DNA of 64,000 nucleotides, from NCBI GenBank assembly GCA_944472135.2, contig OX235267.1, positions 42,120,650 to 42,184,649 of the forward strand. The letters are read 5' to 3'. The notes below the pieces were generated by a model. The model searched no databases, was not told the origin of the DNA, and was given only the letters and a program-made list of their open reading frames with translations. Source of the DNA: Trichobilharzia regenti (lineage: Eukaryota > Platyhelminthes > Trematoda > Strigeidida > Schistosomatidae). A program made the translations under genes and the position numbers. Below are positions 63,400-64,000 of the stretch, in pieces (position 1 is the first letter of the stretch; each line of letters begins with the position of its first letter).

Positions 63400-64000
63400 T
63401 ATGCGTTAGACTGTGCATGGAAGTGGGAAAACAGGAATACTTTGCGCCTATGAGACTGTACAAGATATGGATTTCAAAATAATAGAGAAGGTTTATAGCT
63501 TAGGTGAAAGCTCTGAAACTAAACTAACCAGCTTAGAGAACACTACTAATTTCAGTTATGGCTTTCGCAGATGATTTATGTCTAATATCACCAGACTGGA
63601 AGACTTGCAAGAAAAACCAACAAACTGGCAGAAAAAGTAGCCAGTGAAGACAGGACTGCAGTTGAACATAGAGAAGGCGGAGGTGATGAAAATAACCAGT
63701 CACAACCAGGAGCAACATCAACGACAACCCACACCAGCCGTCATCAAAGAGAGAGAGACTTAACAGAGGTGACTTCCTTCACCTGTCTGATCATGAGGCA
63801 TGATTTCAACTACAGTTAGGGAGAATTGATAAAAATGTGAAAGCGTGAATCAGAAAGGTAAGATACTCCTTCATCAAGAACAAGATTCGAATTTTCAACA
63901 CCAATGTTACATTATTCCACCTATATGGGTCAGAATCTTGGATAATCAGTCACGAAAAGCATTTCCAACACGCTACTGCTGATTTTTATCAACATTTGTC
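63400..64000 (+). pseudogene. RTE-like LINE with a small family D insertion, runs off the window
   Basis: RT palm to thumb: an LD-x-IMR-x-TV block (63390-63420), then QDMDF (about 63460). It is interrupted at 63474-63553 by a family D fragment and resumes with AFADDLCLISPDW at 63558-63596, an intact FADD. Then come KNQQTGRKSSQ-frame sequence, NIEKAEVMKITSHNQEQHQR (63667-63730) and a decayed TSFTCLIMRH-type block. HLYGSESWIISHEKHF near 63918-63965 marks the YGSETW block. It continues past the right edge of the window. Confidence 0.75.
63474..63553 (-). repeat. foldback repeat family D, short insert in the RTE
   Basis: GAGAAGGTTTATAGCTTAGG (63484-63503), GAAAGCTCTGAAACTAAAC and CCAGCTTAGAGAACACTACT match the end blocks of family D with the middle deleted. 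TATGGATTTC before and TATGGCTTTC after the insert look like a 10-base target duplication with one change. Confidence 0.55.

Noticed and set aside
1..64000. CRISPR array, bacterial operon or prophage
   Set aside because: No regularly spaced repeats with unique spacers, no ribosome binding sites ahead of dense open frames; base composition and transposon content are eukaryotic.

Overview
The window looks like gene-poor, AT-rich DNA from a blood fluke (Schistosoma or a close schistosomatid). The case rests on the repeats: tRNA-derived SINEs that carry a hammerhead ribozyme (the Sm-alpha type), CR1-like and RTE-like non-LTR retrotransposons that read like the SR1 and SR2 families, and many Penelope-like elements (PLEs) with reverse transcriptase (RT) plus GIY-YIG endonuclease remnants. 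I see no complete host gene. One possible terminal exon (52657-52978, minus) is offered at low confidence. Almost every long open frame is a piece of a decayed transposon.

Layout. 0-13.5 kb: mostly PLE fragments (90-1020, 2225-3112 minus, 6885-8260, 8283-9640, 11945-13450 minus), a foldback repeat (5225-5870) and a CR1-like LINE (9655-10700). 14.4-18.5 kb: a second PLE lineage split by an RTE insertion, another RTE copy, and a different LINE RT. 19.6-24 kb: two head-to-head SINE pairs, a small foldback copy, and the longest CR1-like element (21650-23890, minus). 24.4-35.6 kb: SINEs, PLEs, and a 1.6-kb hairpin (30712-32285) around a PLE with an open GIY-YIG frame. 35.9-47.7 kb: RTE and PLE remnants, a second large foldback (42493-43405) and a SINE with an intact-looking hammerhead (45057-45102). 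48.2-52.5 kb: RTE, CR1, RTE and RTE joined end to end. 53.6-64 kb: SINE pairs, RTE, PLE and CR1 remnants.

How the parts relate. (1) Two SINE families share one tRNA-like head but have different tails: one tail matches the 3' end of the local CR1-like LINEs, the other the 3' end of the local RTE-like LINEs, so each SINE probably borrows a different LINE machinery. (2) Hammerhead-type motifs occur in three unrelated repeat families: the Sm-alpha-like SINE, the PLE termini, and the foldback family. (3) The foldback family is the best candidate for something undescribed. It carries a CUGAAGA...GAAA core whose helix II shows compensatory changes, a short palindromic helix III suited to dimers, and a pairable helix I. 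All boundaries were set by eye from alignments within the window and are approximate.
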